Positions 35,871 through 48,263 are shown, numbered from the stretch's first letter. The stretch: 64,000 nt of DNA from Helicobacter canis (GCF_008693005.1 NZ_VXKE01000014.1:62001-126000); one strand, 5' to 3'. Notes: a model not told the origin generated them from the letters alone. Translations and numbers: made by a program.

Positions 35871-36998
35871 ATGCGATTGTTATTACTAGCCCTTTATCTA
35901 TGCTGTGCTGCGTGCTTGGCAGATGAGCTAGAATCTAAAGCAATACCGCCCAAGAAGCCACATAAGCTAGAATCTAAAAAGCTAGATTCTAGTGTGCAGG
36001 TGGATTGCCGCGCGGAGAATAACGCTTGCAATGATAAAAGGCTAGATTCTAGCTATAATCTAGCTTTGCCCCGCGCACAAGCACTGCTTTTGCTTGATTA
36101 TGAAAATGACGCAAACTTCGATAGCAGGGTGGATAAATACTACACTGCTGGCGTGCGGCTAGGCTTTATCTCTAAAGAATCTAGCGCGCTTAGGTTTTTA
36201 CGCTTTGCTAGCTTGCAGCAATTTTTTAAGCCTAGCGCGCTGCATACAAGCTTTGGGCTAGCTATCAAGCAAGAAATGTATGCGCCAAAGGATAGATTCT
36301 CCCCTGTCCCGCCTGAAGATGACCACCCTTATGGTGGGTATTTGGGCGTGAGTTTGAGTAGCTTTGTGCGCAGTGCATATATATTTGAGAGCTTAGGGCT
36401 TGATATTGGGCTTGTGGGCAGAGCGAGCGGGGCTAAAGAAGTGCAAGATCTAATCCACGATCTAACCAACAACGCCCATCTTGCAGGCTGGGGGACCCAG
36501 CTGCGCAATGAGTTTATCCTAAATGCGCATTGGGGCTTAAGTGCAAGTATCCCACAGATTCTAGAGCGCACTGCCCATAGCCTAGATCTAATGCCGCAAT
36601 TCGCCCTAAGCCTAGGAAATGCCAGAATCCACTCTCAAGTAAGCCTGCTAGCGCGCTTTGGCTACCGCCTTAGCCCAAACACTGCGCCAATGCATCTAAA
36701 TAGCGGCTTTGTAGGCGCGCCTTATGTGGGCAGTGGCTTTAGCATATATGGCTTTGTGGGCGCAGGTGCGCGCGTGGTGGGGCGCAATATATTTCTGCAA
36801 GGCAATACCTTTGCCCCGCATTTTGCAAGCAGCCATAGCATTAGCACAAATCCCTTTATGCTTGAGTTTGTCTGGGGTGGGGCGGTGCATTATAAGCGAT
36901 TCCAAATTGTGTATAGCGTGGTGCATAGGAGCAAGGAGTTTGCTACACAAGATGGCTTCCATAGCTTTGGACTCATCTCTCTAGGGGGTAGAATCTAG
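35871..36998 (+). CDS. LpxR-family lipid A deacylase
   Basis: 375 residues from ATG 35871 (ATG 35862 is 9 bp upstream but would precede the likely transcription start). Signal peptide RLLLLALYLCCAACLA. Outer-membrane barrel (DUF2219) with family motifs LLDYENDANFDSRVDKYYTAGVRLGF, the HPYGGYLGVS turn, GLVGRASGAKEVQDLIH and GWGTQLRNEF. LpxR removes the 3'-acyloxyacyl group of lipid A and lowers TLR4 signalling; H. pylori has HP0694. The N-terminal linker is rich in LESK/LDSS encoded by the common word. Confidence 0.88.
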   Translation: MRLLLLALYLCCAACLADELESKAIPPKKPHKLESKKLDSSVQVDCRAENNACNDKRLDSSYNLALPRAQALLLLDYENDANFDSRVDKYYTAGVRLGFISKESSALRFLRFASLQQFFKPSALHTSFGLAIKQEMYAPKDRFSPVPPEDDHPYGGYLGVSLSSFVRSAYIFESLGLDIGLVGRASGAKEVQDLIHDLTNNAHLAGWGTQLRNEFILNAHWGLSASIPQILERTAHSLDLMPQFALSLGNARIHSQVSLLARFGYRLSPNTAPMHLNSGFVGAPYVGSGFSIYGFVGAGARVVGRNIFLQGNTFAPHFASSHSISTNPFMLEFVWGGAVHYKRFQIVYSVVHRSKEFATQDGFHSFGLISLGGRI

Positions 36999-37065
36999 CC
37001 CCTAGACTTAGGGTAGGGGGTGTTATTGATTTTGTTATACAATTTTAGCTTTTTAAGGAGTGTGT

Positions 37066-38523
37066 ATGCGAGTGTGTTTATTGCTATGTGGGCTTAGCTT
37101 AGGCTTTGTGCAAGCGGCGTTACTGCCAGCAGATCTTATCGATACTCCAAGCCAAGCCCCTATGCAAGAGTCCAAAGAGCCAAGCGAGCCAGCAAAGCAA
37201 GATAGAGATAGCACCACCAAATCACAAGCCATTAGCTTTGAGCAAGCATACGCCCTGCTTTTAGAAACAAGCCAAGCCATAAAGGCACAGAGTCTAAACA
37301 CTGATCGCGCCAAGAAGCTAGCCCTAGGTGCGAAGCTTAGCTTTCTCCCAGAGATCAATGCAAGCGTGTTCTACACACATTTAGATAGAAAGATCCAAGA
37401 GCAGCTCCCTATGGACACAAGCTCTATCCCCCCAGCCTTGTCCCAGCAGTTCGCGCCTTTACTTAGCGCGCTTAATCAGCCAATCGTCTTGCTTGATCAA
37501 AATATCATCATAGGCGCACTTACAATGATCTACCCACTCTACACAGGCGGAGCTAGAATCCAAGGTGCAAAAATCGCTGCCATCGCCCATAAAGATGCCA
37601 AAGAAGCCCTAAGGCTTAAAAAGCTAGCAAGCTTTGAAGAGCTAGCAAGTGTGTATTATGGCGCGGTGCTAGCAGAGAATCTTGCCCAAGTGCTTGCCCA
37701 GAGTGAGCAAGCTAGCAAGGAGCATTATGCCAATGCCAAAGCGTTAGAAAAAAGCGGGCAAATCGCACGCGTAGAAGTGCTAGCCGCACAAGTAGCGCAC
37801 GATAAGAATCTAAACGCCCTGCGTCAAGCGCAAAATGCCGCGACAATCGCCAAGCTTACGCTAGATTCTGCGCTCTCAAGCCAGAATCTAGCTCCTATGG
37901 ATACCCTAGCCCTAATCCAAAAGCCCCTGCCACCAGAATCTAGCTTTGTGCAAAAGACACTTGCTAGCTACCCCGCACTAACTTCACTTGATCTCAAAGT
38001 GCAAGGTGCAAAAGAGGCTAAAACTCTAGCGTTAGCTCCATTCCTTCCACAGGTGGTGGGCTTTGGCGCAGTGTATGCAAATAACGCCAACCACGCGCTC
38101 ATTATGCGCGCAATCCCTACTTGGCACATCGGCATCGCAGCAAATCTCTCGCTCATCACCCCAAAAGCTAGAGTCCAGCACTACCAAGCTGCCAAGCTCA
38201 CCCAGCTTGAGCTACAAGCCCTAGCCGAGCAAGCACGCAAGGACATCACCTTGCTTGTGCAAAAGACCTACAAAGAAGCCATATATGCTAAAGAAGAATA
38301 CAACAGCAGAAGCTCTTCGATCGATCTAGCCAAAGAGAATCTAAAACTCCAGCAAAATGCTTTCAAGCAAGGGCTTGCTACAAGCGTGCAAGTAGTCGAT
38401 GCGCAAAATGCCCTGCAAAATGCGCTCATTGAGCAGCAAACTTCCGCATATAAGGCGATTGTCGCGCTTGCTAGGCTTTTTGCCTTGAGTGATGATATTG
38501 AGAGTTTTTATGCATATAAGTAG
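37066..38523 (+). CDS. TolC-family outer-membrane channel
   Basis: 485 residues from ATG 37066 (AAGGAG upstream); GTG 37060 would be too close to the ribosome site. Signal peptide VCLLLCGLSLGFVQA. Two repeats with helices, ISFEQAYALLLETSQAIKAQ, LTMIYPLYTGGARI, and the second-half LSLITPKAR and GLATSVQVVDAQNALQNALI. First gene of a four-gene export operon with HlyD and two ABC-2 permeases, as in H. pylori HP1489-HP1486. Confidence 0.9.
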   Translation: MRVCLLLCGLSLGFVQAALLPADLIDTPSQAPMQESKEPSEPAKQDRDSTTKSQAISFEQAYALLLETSQAIKAQSLNTDRAKKLALGAKLSFLPEINASVFYTHLDRKIQEQLPMDTSSIPPALSQQFAPLLSALNQPIVLLDQNIIIGALTMIYPLYTGGARIQGAKIAAIAHKDAKEALRLKKLASFEELASVYYGAVLAENLAQVLAQSEQASKEHYANAKALEKSGQIARVEVLAAQVAHDKNLNALRQAQNAATIAKLTLDSALSSQNLAPMDTLALIQKPLPPESSFVQKTLASYPALTSLDLKVQGAKEAKTLALAPFLPQVVGFGAVYANNANHALIMRAIPTWHIGIAANLSLITPKARVQHYQAAKLTQLELQALAEQARKDITLLVQKTYKEAIYAKEEYNSRSSSIDLAKENLKLQQNAFKQGLATSVQVVDAQNALQNALIEQQTSAYKAIVALARLFALSDDIESFYAYK

Positions 38524-38579
38524 TAGCTTTGCAAAATCTTCGCTGATGTGCTAAGGCTAAATTTGATAAAGGAGAGTGA

Positions 38580-39566
38580 ATGAAGAAGTATATTGAAATT
38601 GGCTTTGTCGCCGCACTTGCACTTGTGCTTCTCATCTGGCTTGCTATAAGCTTCTACAAAGCTTATACACCCAAGCCCCAGCTAATCCAAGGGCAAATCC
38701 AAGCCAAGCAATATAGCGTAAGCTCCAAGCTTGCTGGGCGTGTGGGGTCAATCCTTGTCAAAAAGGGCGATAAAGTCAAAAAGGGCGACTTAGTCTTCAC
38801 TATCGATTCTCCAGAAGTGCAAGCAAAGCTAGAGCAAGCAAAGGCAGGCTATGAAGCGGCTAAAGCCTTATCCCAAGAGACCAACAAAGGTGCTAGAGTG
38901 GAGACAATCATCTCTGCAAGAGATATTTACAATAGTGCAAAAGCTATGCGTGAGCTGACAGAAAAGACCTACACCCGCATCGAAGATTTGTATAAAAATG
39001 GCGTAGTAAGCTTGCAAAGGCGCGATGAAGCCTACACTGCCTACCAAAATGCCAAATACTCCGAAAACACCGCCTTGCAGCAGTATAAAATCGCCCTAGA
39101 TGGCGCGAGCCACGAGACCAAAGTTGCCGCTAAGCAAAAGGAGCTTGCCGCAGCAGGGCAGCTAGATGAGGTGCAAGCCTATATCCACGATATGCAAGCC
39201 TATGCCCCAGCAGATGCAGAAGTGAGCAATATTCTCTTAAGTGAAGGTGAGCTAAGTCCTACGGGATTCCCTGTTGTTTTGCTTGTGGATAATAGCCAAG
39301 CGTGGCTAAATCTTAGCGTTACAGAAGAGTATCTTCCGCGCTTTAGCGTGGGGAGTGAGTTTAGCGCGTTTGTGCCAGCTCTGCAAAAAGATGTGCGCTT
39401 TAAGGTGCGCTATGTGTCAGCATTAGGCGACTTTGCCACTTGGAGGGCGACTTCTAACTCTAAGGGCTATGATTTGCGTAGCTTTGAGATAGAAGCGCAG
39501 CCTTTAGAGCATATTGGGGAGTTCCGCATAGGATATAGCGCGATTGTGCGCCTAGAGCCCAACTAG
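38580..39566 (+). CDS. HlyD-family membrane-fusion protein
   Basis: 328 residues with one N-terminal membrane helix (about 7-28). Biotinyl-lipoyl-like half-motifs AKQYSVSSKLAGRVGSILVKKGDKVKKGDLVFTI and the returning YAPADAEVSNILLSEGELSP flank a helical hairpin (about 80-200). Links the TolC channel to the inner-membrane permeases that follow. AAAGGAGAG lies before ATG. Confidence 0.92.
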   Translation: MKKYIEIGFVAALALVLLIWLAISFYKAYTPKPQLIQGQIQAKQYSVSSKLAGRVGSILVKKGDKVKKGDLVFTIDSPEVQAKLEQAKAGYEAAKALSQETNKGARVETIISARDIYNSAKAMRELTEKTYTRIEDLYKNGVVSLQRRDEAYTAYQNAKYSENTALQQYKIALDGASHETKVAAKQKELAAAGQLDEVQAYIHDMQAYAPADAEVSNILLSEGELSPTGFPVVLLVDNSQAWLNLSVTEEYLPRFSVGSEFSAFVPALQKDVRFKVRYVSALGDFATWRATSNSKGYDLRSFEIEAQPLEHIGEFRIGYSAIVRLEPN

Positions 39567-39574
39567 AATCCACT

Positions 39575-40732
39575 ATGCAAGCTTATTTCTTTAAAAAACT
39601 GCGGCAGTTTTGGCTCTACTTATCGCGCCATATTGTGCTTTTGCTTATCTATGTGCTTTTGCCCTTGCTTTTAGCGTGGTTTATCTATGCGGTATTTATG
39701 GCTTCACTACCAAGAGATCTTGCCATAGGGGTGGTGGATTTTGACAAGAGCCCTGCAAGCAAGGAAGCTCTTTTTATGATTGACTCTTCTGCTGTGGTGC
39801 GCATTGAGCGCGTTTATCCAAGTGTGCAAGCTGCTAAGCAAGATCTCGCCACTAATGCGATCTATGCTCTTGTGGTAATCCCACATTCTTATGAAGCTAG
39901 TCTCAAACGCTCCATCAATGCGCAAATCACGCTCTACTACAATGCGCAATTTGTGCTTATAGGCAAGTCCATTGCCAGCGCGCTTATGCAAGTAGTAGGC
40001 ACACTTAATGCCAAGCAATGGAGCGTAAAAAACTTAGTCAAAGATGAGAATCTAGAGCTTGCCATTGGCAAGTCTATGCCCATTTTTTCACAAATTATCC
40101 CCCTTTATAATGCAAGCAGCAACTATGCGCAGTTTATGCTAACACTTTTGCTCCCTTGTATGCTGCAAATTCTAAGTGCGCTAGCAATGCTGCACTTGCT
40201 CAAAAATCGCCCCACAAGTGTATCTAGCGTGCTTGTGCGCTATGGGTTTAATACGCTTGTGTTTGGATTCTGGGGGGTGTGTATGCTAACGCTCTTGCAG
40301 AATCTAGGCTATGAGCTTAGGGGGAGCAATTTTCTGCTGATTGTAGGGACTACGCTACTTGTAGCCTGTGTGAATGCAGTGGTAGTCTTTGTGCAATCAA
40401 TCTTGCTTGATATGAAAAAGGCTCTTGGCTTTATGGCGATCTATACTGCACCTTCTCTAGCCTTTGCTGGGGTTACTTACCCGCAAGCTTCGATGAATTT
40501 TTTCGCGCTGTTTTGGAGCAAATTTCTGCCCATATCCTACTATATGGAGCTTTATATCCAGCAGGCTAATTATGGCGGGAGTGTTGGCTTTGGGCTTGGG
40601 ATTATGGGGGAGATGTTGTGGTTTTTGCTTTTTCTAGCACTTGGGGTGCTGATTTATCATCTGCGACTATTCTCTTCTAGCCCTCTTGCGAAGAATCTCC
40701 CCCAAGCCCTGCGCAAAAGGAGCGCGCTATGA
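39575..40732 (+). CDS. ABC-2 type permease subunit 1
   Basis: 385 residues: one N-terminal membrane helix, a periplasmic domain of about 150 residues (DLAIGVVDFDKSPASKEALFMI) and five C-terminal helices, the YhiI/YbhS-type ABC-2 layout. It overlaps the next permease by 4 bp (ATGA at 40729). No ATP-binding subunit is encoded in this block, as in the H. pylori HP1487/HP1486 pair, so an ATPase must come from elsewhere or the pair works differently. Confidence 0.88.
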   Translation: MQAYFFKKLRQFWLYLSRHIVLLLIYVLLPLLLAWFIYAVFMASLPRDLAIGVVDFDKSPASKEALFMIDSSAVVRIERVYPSVQAAKQDLATNAIYALVVIPHSYEASLKRSINAQITLYYNAQFVLIGKSIASALMQVVGTLNAKQWSVKNLVKDENLELAIGKSMPIFSQIIPLYNASSNYAQFMLTLLLPCMLQILSALAMLHLLKNRPTSVSSVLVRYGFNTLVFGFWGVCMLTLLQNLGYELRGSNFLLIVGTTLLVACVNAVVVFVQSILLDMKKALGFMAIYTAPSLAFAGVTYPQASMNFFALFWSKFLPISYYMELYIQQANYGGSVGFGLGIMGEMLWFLLFLALGVLIYHLRLFSSSPLAKNLPQALRKRSAL

Positions 40733-41895
40733 GCTTTTTAGCCATTGTCGCACAAGAGTATAAAGCGATTTTTAGCAATAAGCTTGTGGTGATGGTTGTG
40801 GTCATCGGCTCGCTTGTGTATGGACTACTTTATCCTATGCCTTATATGAACGACATTGTCCGCAAGCAGCGACTTGTCATCATCGATGAAGATTCTAGCG
40901 CGCTCTCAAAGCGGCTCATTTTTCTTATAAGTGCTACAAGAGAGATCGCTCTAGTGCGTGAAGTAGGCTCAATAGAAGCGGCAAAAGATCTTATTGAAAG
41001 CTTTGAAGCAGATGGTGCGATCTATATCCCAAGGGGCTTTGAAGCAAGCGCGAAAAAGGGCATTGGCAGTGTGGTGTCCTATATGGGTAATGCCTCCTAC
41101 TTCCTTGTGTATGGCGCGATAGCAGAGGGCGTGCATAAGGCGATTGATACCCTAAGCGATGAGCTGCGCAAAGAACGCGACCCAAATTTGCTTGATACAG
41201 AGCTTGTAAGCTTGCAGGCAATCCCTTTATACAATCCAAGCCTAGGCTATATCAATTATGCTCTAGCTGCGGTGCTAGTTTTTATCTTACATCAAACTGC
41301 CATAGCAGGGAGTGGAATCCTAAGCGCGTATCAAAACAGAATGCGCGCCCGTGCCATCGCGCTAAAGGATCTCCAAGCCTTGAAGCATTATAGTAATGAT
41401 GTGAGTGCGTGGAAGCTTGTAAGTGCTAGAATCTTAGCGTTTATGGGGATTTACTGCGTGCTATTTGGCTTGTATTTTGGCGTGCTTTTTCCACTTTTTG
41501 GGGTGAGCCACATTGCTAGCTTGAGTGATTTTTGGTGCTTTGCGGTGGCATTTATCGCAAGCTGCGTGGCGTGCGGCGTGCTTTTGGGAGCTAGCTTAGA
41601 AGATGAGAGCTTACCCACACAAGTGGTATTTGTCTCTTCTATGCCACTAGTGTTTATTTTGGGCTTTATTTGGCCAAGTGAGCTGCTGCCGCAGTTTTTA
41701 CAAGATCTAAGCTTTGCAATCCCAGCATACCACGGCGTTAGAGGCTTTATTAGCCTAAATCAAATGGGCGCGGACTTTGCGAGTGTGACTCCGCATTTTT
41801 TAATGCTGCTAGCTTTGTTTGCGCTATGCTTTGTAGCAAGCGTAATAATTATCCACAAAAGACAGCAAAAGGCGCGCGAGATATGCTTAGCTTAG
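40729..41895 (+). CDS. ABC-2 type permease subunit 2
   Basis: 388 residues, same topology as subunit 1: first helix about 17-36, periplasmic domain with RLVIIDEDSSALSKRLIFLI, then helices around 180-380 (VLVFILHQTAIAGSGIL, VFVSSMPLVFILGFIWPSELLP). The last gene of the export operon. The paralogy suggests a heterodimeric inner-membrane channel. Confidence 0.88.
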   Translation: MSFLAIVAQEYKAIFSNKLVVMVVVIGSLVYGLLYPMPYMNDIVRKQRLVIIDEDSSALSKRLIFLISATREIALVREVGSIEAAKDLIESFEADGAIYIPRGFEASAKKGIGSVVSYMGNASYFLVYGAIAEGVHKAIDTLSDELRKERDPNLLDTELVSLQAIPLYNPSLGYINYALAAVLVFILHQTAIAGSGILSAYQNRMRARAIALKDLQALKHYSNDVSAWKLVSARILAFMGIYCVLFGLYFGVLFPLFGVSHIASLSDFWCFAVAFIASCVACGVLLGASLEDESLPTQVVFVSSMPLVFILGFIWPSELLPQFLQDLSFAIPAYHGVRGFISLNQMGADFASVTPHFLMLLALFALCFVASVIIIHKRQQKAREICLA

Positions 41896-41903
41896 GCTTA
41901 TGC

Positions 41904-41909
41904 TATAAT
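41904..41909 (+). promoter_or_regulatory. Promoter -10 box of the dus gene
   Basis: TATAAT followed by CGC, 28 bp before ATG 41938; AAGGAG lies between. Confidence 0.55.
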
Positions 41910-41937
41910 CGCCTGCTTAAGACAAGGAGTTTAAGAA

Positions 41938-42936
41938 ATGGGTGCTAGGGTATTAGATTTTAGTAGCACGAAGCTTTTTTTAGCCCCGCTTGCTGGCTAT
42001 ACGGACTTGCCCTTTCGGTCTGTGGTTAAACGCTTTGGCGTAGATGTTACAGTGAGTGAGATGATAAGCTCCCACGCGCTTGCATTCTCTAGTGCTAAAA
42101 CGCTCAAAATGCTCCAAAAATCCCCCCTAGAGACGCCTTATAGTGTGCAAATTGCCGGCTCAAAGCAAGAGATCATAAAACGCGCCATTAGTGTCCTAAA
42201 CACACAAGAAGGCATTGATATTTTGGATTTTAACTGCGGCTGCCCAGCCCCTAAAGTCGCCAATCACGGCAATGGTAGCGGGCTTTTGCAGGATTTGCCT
42301 AAGCTTGTGGAGCTTTTGCGCTTGATTAAGGAGCAGAGCACTACGCCTTATACAAGTGTCAAAGTGCGGCTAGGCTTTGATGAGAAGATCCCAGCTGAAA
42401 TTGCCCACGCGCTCAATGATGCGCCTATAGATTTTGTCGTAGTCCATGGCAGGACCCGCAAAGATGGATACAAAAAGGAGAAAATCGACTACCAAGCCAT
42501 CGCACAGATGAGAAAGATTCTACGCCATCCACTTATCGCCAATGGCGAGATAGACTCTGTGCAAAAGGCACAATCTGTCCTGCAAGAAACAGGCGCAAAT
42601 GGCGTGATGATAGGGCGTGCCGCACTTACTAGCCCGTGGATTTTCTGGCAGATCCGCCACAATACCACCGCGCTTCCCACAATGGTGAAAAAGGACTTAG
42701 TGCTAGAGCATTTTGATGCGATGGTGGAGTTCTATGGAGAGAGGGGGGTGGTGATGTTTAGAAAGAATCTACACGCCTATGCTAAGGGGCATAATGGCGC
42801 AAGTGCCTTTCGCAATGTGGTCAATGCTCTGGTAGATCCTAGGCTAATGCGAGAGAGCATTGAAGAGTTTTTTGCCACAAGTGCGCTAGAGTGGGGGAGC
42901 GCACCACTTGTTACTCTCAATAAAAGAAGCGTGTAA
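41938..42936 (+). CDS. tRNA-dihydrouridine synthase (DusB-like)
   Basis: 332 residues, FMN-dependent TIM barrel. LFLAPLAGYTDLPFRSVVKRFG binds FMN at the start; IDILDFNCGCPAPKVANHGNGSGLL contains the catalytic Cys; VVVHGRTRKDGYK and NGEIDSVQKAQ, then GVMIGRAALTSPWIF follow. Reduces uridines in tRNA D-loops. Its stop overlaps the next start codon (TAATG, 42934-42938). Confidence 0.93.
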   Translation: MGARVLDFSSTKLFLAPLAGYTDLPFRSVVKRFGVDVTVSEMISSHALAFSSAKTLKMLQKSPLETPYSVQIAGSKQEIIKRAISVLNTQEGIDILDFNCGCPAPKVANHGNGSGLLQDLPKLVELLRLIKEQSTTPYTSVKVRLGFDEKIPAEIAHALNDAPIDFVVVHGRTRKDGYKKEKIDYQAIAQMRKILRHPLIANGEIDSVQKAQSVLQETGANGVMIGRAALTSPWIFWQIRHNTTALPTMVKKDLVLEHFDAMVEFYGERGVVMFRKNLHAYAKGHNGASAFRNVVNALVDPRLMRESIEEFFATSALEWGSAPLVTLNKRSV

Positions 42937-44465
42937 TGTGGCTAGATTCTAGGGAAAACGCCCAAACCCTAAAAACGCTACAAAATGAAAGAGCAAGCGT
43001 GTTTGCTAAACAAGTCGTAGGCGGCAGGATTTTTGGTGAGAAATCGGCGTTTTGCGAGCGCGTGCTAGGGCGCATACTTGGCGTATGTAAGCGCAGCACG
43101 CGCAAAGCAAGCATCGATTTATCGCAAAAAGCCAACGCCAAGCAAAAAGTAGATTCTAGTAGCACTCTAGCGCGCTTAGCTCTATGTGCGCTAGCCTTTG
43201 CCCAAGCTCTGCACGCAGCAGTAGAATCTAAAGAGCCAAAACACACGATTTTACAAAACAAGCCAGCACCTACGCTCACTCCCACTAGTGCGCCCACCAC
43301 TAAGCCTGCTAGCAATGCCCAAGCCGCCCACCCGCTCCCGCCTGCCCCGCCGCCTATTGGCGATAATGCACTGGGTAAATTTGGCGCGCAAGATTCTAGC
43401 TTTTTCTACAAGCCAAGCCCTAGGGCGTGGGTGTTTGGCGATATTTTGCACCCATATATTGGCTTTGGCGTAGTGTCTGCAAGCTCTACACACACGCACA
43501 ATACTCAAAGTATGAGCAAGGAAGTCGCCACCTGTCCAAACCAAAAATGCAGCGGCGATACCACAAGTGCGGAGTATGCTGGGCAGCTTAATGCAGGCTC
43601 TAGCCTAGAGCTTGGCGCGGAATATTTCTTTGACAAGTTTCATATTTTGGGGGTTAGGCTCTTTGGCGAGATGACAAACCGCAGCGGCTCGCTTGGGAGT
43701 AAAATCGCAGGCAGTGATAAGCGCGACACTAGCACCAATAATTTGCAAGAAGCGTATAATCTTTGCATACAAAATAGCAAAACTTGGAGCGAAGCAGAGA
43801 AGCAGCAAAAATGCGGAATCTTAATCCTAGGTAGCAGCACTAACCCAGACACACCAAATACCAAAGTTGAAGACTCTTTCACCTTCCAAGACACGCCAAA
43901 TGCCAGCGCACTAGCCCCACAAGATGGGCGGTATTTGAGCTTTGCACTAGGGGCTGATGCGATATTTAATATCCCTGTGGATACAATTTTGCAGCGGTGG
44001 CTTGGGTTTTTGCACCAAGAGGGATTCTGGCTCTCTAGGCTTGCGTATTTTAAGGTAGGGGGATTTGTCGGCGGGGGAGCGGAGTTCGCGCGCTTCTCCC
44101 AAGGCGATCCTGACAACAAAACTTGGTATAACGAAGCTGCCGCCAAAGGCAAAGCAAGCAACGCAAGAGACGCCTTTTTCTCCGCGGGGAGTGGGGGGTT
44201 TATGCGCTTTGGGGCAAGTATATATCTCTCGCGCTTTACTCGCATAGATTTTGGCTATAAGATCTCCTACTACCCTATCGCGCAGGAGCGGTGGTATGGC
44301 TTCAATGGTGCGCATTTTGACCATACTAAATATGACCCAAACAATGGGCAATGGGGCGTAGGTGGAGTGAGAGAAGATGACCCGTGGAGCGAGAGCTTGC
44401 TTAGGCAGAAGTTTGTAAGCACTAAGGATAAGGAGTGGTTTTTGCGCTTTGCTTTAAGCTTTTAG
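42936..44465 (+). CDS. Helicobacter outer-membrane beta-barrel protein with repeat-derived N-terminus
   Basis: 509 codons from ATG 42936, which overlaps the dus stop. A normal Sec signal peptide (LARLALCALAFAQALHA) does not begin until about residue 76. The preceding residues come from palindromic element C, and no ATG, GTG or TTG lies between GTG 43062 and the signal peptide. The mature protein has a Pro/Thr-rich linker, then a barrel (HPYIGFGVVSASS, LELGAEYFFDKFHILGVRLFGE, YLSFALGADAIFN) ending in the outer-membrane signature FLRFALSF. A variable loop contains Cys pairs. Function unknown; similar to Helicobacter OMP families. Confidence 0.82.
   Translation: MWLDSRENAQTLKTLQNERASVFAKQVVGGRIFGEKSAFCERVLGRILGVCKRSTRKASIDLSQKANAKQKVDSSSTLARLALCALAFAQALHAAVESKEPKHTILQNKPAPTLTPTSAPTTKPASNAQAAHPLPPAPPPIGDNALGKFGAQDSSFFYKPSPRAWVFGDILHPYIGFGVVSASSTHTHNTQSMSKEVATCPNQKCSGDTTSAEYAGQLNAGSSLELGAEYFFDKFHILGVRLFGEMTNRSGSLGSKIAGSDKRDTSTNNLQEAYNLCIQNSKTWSEAEKQQKCGILILGSSTNPDTPNTKVEDSFTFQDTPNASALAPQDGRYLSFALGADAIFNIPVDTILQRWLGFLHQEGFWLSRLAYFKVGGFVGGGAEFARFSQGDPDNKTWYNEAAAKGKASNARDAFFSAGSGGFMRFGASIYLSRFTRIDFGYKISYYPIAQERWYGFNGAHFDHTKYDPNNGQWGVGGVREDDPWSESLLRQKFVSTKDKEWFLRFALSF
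43026..43139 (+). repeat. Palindromic element, copy C
   Basis: 114 bp. Shares GTGAGAAATCGG (offset 11-22) and GATTTATCGC (91-100) with copy A. Hairpin: GCGCGTGCT (33-41) with AGCACGCGC (70-78), apical CATAC (48-52) with GTATG (58-62). Translated in frame; GEKSA and IDLSQKA match DEKSG and ADLSRKA of copy A. Confidence 0.82.
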
Positions 44466-44509
44466 GGGGCTGCGCACTTTTAGCAAGCCTTATGTAAGCT
44501 ACTTTTGTC

Positions 44510-44515
44510 TATAAT
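44510..44515 (+). promoter_or_regulatory. Promoter -10 box of gatA
   Basis: TATAAT followed by GCG, 46 bp before ATG 44562. Confidence 0.55.
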
Positions 44516-44561
44516 GCGCCCTAAAATCCGCAGCTATTGATAACTTATCTCAAGGACGCCT

Positions 44562-47380
<2,819 letters not shown>

Positions 47381-47389
47381 ACCCTCTGC

Positions 47390-47395
47390 TATAAT
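47390..47395 (+). promoter_or_regulatory. Promoter -10 box of the mnmC-like gene (near-leaderless)
   Basis: TATAAT ends 8 bp before ATG 47404, so the mRNA would start within a few bases of the start codon. No ribosome site is present. Confidence 0.5.
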
Positions 47396-47403
47396 CAGTC
47401 GCA

Positions 47404-48201
47404 ATGGAGCTGCCCCCTAATCTACGCCTAATTTCTAGCAAGGACGGCTCGCTAAATGCCTTTAATGCGCACTTTGGCGAGCATTATGCCAATATGGGCG
47501 AGGGCGCATTTAGCGAGAAGCTTGCCAAGCATATAGCTCCTGTGTGGGAGGCTCTAGCTGCCAATCAAGCCAAGTCGCCAAAGCCACAGGTATGGATTTT
47601 AGATCTTTGCTTTGGGCTTGGCTACAACGCCTTGCTCTCGCGCCTTTTTAGCGCGTTTGATCAAATGGAGTTTTGCATTATCTCTATCGAGCTTGATAGG
47701 CAGAATCTAGCCCTTGCTAGCAAAATCCACGCGCTAGATTCTAGCTCTATGGCGCAGCTAGAATCTAGTGGGCAAGCGCGCATAGCGCATAATGTATCTT
47801 TGCAAATATTTTGGGGTGATGCGTGTGCATTGCTTGCGGACTTGCAGACAAACTTAGCGCAGCGATATAGCCATTTCCACGGCTTTGATGTTATCTACCA
47901 AGACCCATTTAGCTATGAGAAAAATAGAGAGCTATGGGATTTTAGGCATTTTTGCACGCTTGCTAGCTTGCTTAAAGACTCTGGGATCATCACTACCTAT
48001 GCCACAAGAAAAGAAGTCATTGCAAATGCGCAGCAAGCAGGGCTACTAGCCTATCGATATAAAGTAGATCCTAGGACTTTAGCAATGCTATCCCAAATGT
48101 GTGCTAGATTCTACCCTAGTAGCCTAAGCACCCACAAGCGCAGCTCAAGCATTTTTAGCAAAGCTCCCATAAATATCAGCGGAAGCACAGCGCGTAGCTA
48201 G
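47404..48201 (+). CDS. MnmC methyltransferase-domain protein (tRNA U34 modification)
   Basis: 265 residues. Opens with LISSKDGSLNAFNAHFGEHYANMGEGAFSEKLAK, the MnmC(m) hallmark, then SAM-binding WILDLCFGLGYNALLSRL and IYQDPFSYEKNRELWD. Bacterial MnmC methylates nm5s2U34 in tRNA. The FAD oxidase half is absent, as in other epsilonproteobacteria. See the promoter entry for the near-absent leader. Confidence 0.87.
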   Translation: MELPPNLRLISSKDGSLNAFNAHFGEHYANMGEGAFSEKLAKHIAPVWEALAANQAKSPKPQVWILDLCFGLGYNALLSRLFSAFDQMEFCIISIELDRQNLALASKIHALDSSSMAQLESSGQARIAHNVSLQIFWGDACALLADLQTNLAQRYSHFHGFDVIYQDPFSYEKNRELWDFRHFCTLASLLKDSGIITTYATRKEVIANAQQAGLLAYRYKVDPRTLAMLSQMCARFYPSSLSTHKRSSSIFSKAPINISGSTARS

Positions 48202-48263
48202 AATCTACTTAGGCATATTGTGGAGCTAGAGCTTGGCACGATCGCAGGAGTGCTGGGTAGATT

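Noticed and set aside
43640-44245. A 201-codon open frame antisense to the outer-membrane protein
   Set aside because: The sense strand has a signal peptide and barrel strands; the antisense frame is a composition artefact.
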